Source: PVC group bacterium (GTDB taxonomy: Bacteria > GCA-001730085 > JADFSZ01). From it: DNA of 6,190 nucleotides. The notes under the pieces were generated by a model. That model worked only from the letters and a program-made list of their open reading frames with translations. It ran no database searches and had not been told where the DNA came from. Below, one piece after another: positions 5,582 through 6,190 of the stretch. Within the stretch, counting starts at the first letter, position 1. Each line of letters opens with the position of its first letter. The stretch spans positions 1-6,190 of the forward strand of contig JADFSZ010000107.1 in assembly GCA_022560555.1 (NCBI GenBank), given 5' to 3'. Both the position numbers and the translations under genes were made by a program.

Positions 5582-6190
5582 AGATAATCGGAATGGTAAA
5601 ACGAAAGTTTTTCTTAGGAATTTCATTAGGATAAACCTCAAACGGGCTGGCCCGCCTAATCGTTTGAATGGCCGCAAGATTTAAGACTTCATAAGACGAA
5701 GGACTCAATAAACCAATCCAAACAAGTTTCCCATCAGGGTTAATGACAAATTCAATATGCACCGACCCCGAAAACCCAAAATCTCTCGCGGATATCGGGT
5801 ACTTAACCTCACCGGCAATACGCCCCCTTACATGTTTGTAATACCTCAGGTAAATCTTGTAGAGAGCTTCGTTGACGGATCTTATCTTTAGTCCCATCGT
5901 GAGCAGATCCGGGCTCTTTTTGATCCTATCAATCCTATCGATCCTAGACTCCGGTCTTTTCAATGAAACAACTTTTTTCAATGACACAAGCTCTTTGGGT
6001 AAGGGTTTTAACGGATTATGATGTTCCAGACGGTACGGATGCGACTCTACAGAAGTCAGTTTGGCTAATAACATGGATTCTTGAGGAACATTTTTCAGGG
6101 AAACAACCTTTTTCAGGGAAAGAACATCCAGCGGATGCGCTCGATGTGATTCCGTAATATTTTCGTTAGGTTGAGCATCCAAAATATCTT
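5568..6190 (-). CDS. TonB-family C-terminal domain protein, 5' end outside the window
   Basis: The last ~100 residues form a TonB C-terminal domain, which in the family contacts the TonB box of outer-membrane receptors and passes on energy from ExbB/ExbD. Counting from the TTG codon at 6182, the domain shows VKYP (126-129), FGFSGSVHIEFVINPDGKL (135-153), LNLAAIQTIRRASPF (167-181) and a final strand FRFTIPIIYEMD. The frame stays open to the right edge and no membrane anchor is present in the visible part. The TTG is therefore probably an internal Leu and the anchor lies upstream. The region before the domain is not the usual Pro-rich linker but holds duplicated SLKK-type hexapeptides and an Ile-Asp-Arg repeat. 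The stop overlaps the start of the solute-binding gene, implying an operon. It could also be a TonB-like protein with another partner. Confidence 0.8.
   Translation of the reverse strand, partial: DILDAQPNENITESHRAHPLDVLSLKKVVSLKNVPQESMLLAKLTSVESHPYRLEHHNPLKPLPKELVSLKKVVSLKRPESRIDRIDRIKKSPDLLTMGLKIRSVNEALYKIYLRYYKHVRGRIAGEVKYPISARDFGFSGSVHIEFVINPDGKLVWIGLLSPSSYEVLNLAAIQTIRRASPFEVYPNEIPKKNFRFTIPIIYEMD
5922..5948 (-). repeat. Nine-base tandem repeat in the TonB linker
   Basis: Three units of nine bases (GATCCTATC, AATCCTATC, GATCCTAGA on the plus strand) encode the Arg-Ile-Asp periodicity at about residues 79-87. Being in frame, a change in copy number would only change linker length. Confidence 0.75.
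5955..5990 (-). repeat. SLKK hexapeptide tandem pair, C-terminal copy
   Basis: Two 18-base units encode LVSLKK and VVSLKR (residues 65-76 from the TTG at 6182). It matches in protein the pair at 6090-6125, 135 bases away. The codons differ (TCA TTG here, TCC CTG there) but are uniform within each pair, so each pair seems to have been copied or homogenised locally. Confidence 0.75.
6090..6125 (-). repeat. SLKK hexapeptide tandem pair, N-terminal copy
   Basis: Two 18-base units, identical at 16 of 18 positions, encode VLSLKK and VVSLKN (residues 20-31). Together with the pair at 5955-5990 the visible linker holds four copies, and more may lie beyond the right edge. Confidence 0.75.

Overview
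The window is about 6.2 kb of bacterial chromosome with moderate base composition and AT-rich gaps. Every supported gene lies on the minus strand, so it reads from right to left. Several features point to a diderm (outer-membrane) bacterium: a TonB-type C-terminal domain, a probable lipoprotein carrying a solute-binding fold, and a classical group I chaperonin. The style of the GroEL and DnaK sequences, beside a membrane-anchored TPR protein and unrecognised small genes, would suit an uncultivated deep-branching lineage such as Omnitrophota or a PVC relative. That placement is an impression and was not tested.

Right part (4703-6190): the 3' part of a TonB-domain gene enters from the right edge, and its 5' end lies outside the window. 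It overlaps by 14 bp the start of a divergent solute-binding lipoprotein of the sulfate/thiosulfate (Sbp/CysP) type. The pair is probably co-transcribed and translationally coupled. The TonB-domain linker carries an unusual duplicated hexapeptide and a nine-base minisatellite.

Middle part (3233-4702): a 388 bp gene-free stretch leads to a small protein with one membrane segment and three TPR repeats. Just ahead of its ribosome binding site is a strong leader stem-loop that could compete with that site for pairing. After a hairpin resembling a terminator comes a 114-residue protein of unknown function. A paired AT-rich element (7 bp, a 4-base gap, then 16 bp) occurs once in each of the two gene-free stretches.

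Left part (1-3232): groES and groEL form a tight operon (37 bp between the stop of groES and the start of groEL, counted codon to codon), followed after 206 bp by the 5' half of dnaK, which runs off the left edge. GroES/GroEL and DnaK are the two main ATP-dependent folding systems of the cytoplasm, and their placement in a single array suggests shared heat-stress control. No CIRCE operator (the HrcA site) and no convincing sigma-32 promoter is visible before groES or dnaK. Instead there are AT-rich direct repeats and an orphan Shine-Dalgarno sequence before groES, and overlapping inverted repeats before dnaK. These are the places to look for a non-standard heat-shock control mechanism. I found no mobile element, CRISPR array, tRNA or rRNA.
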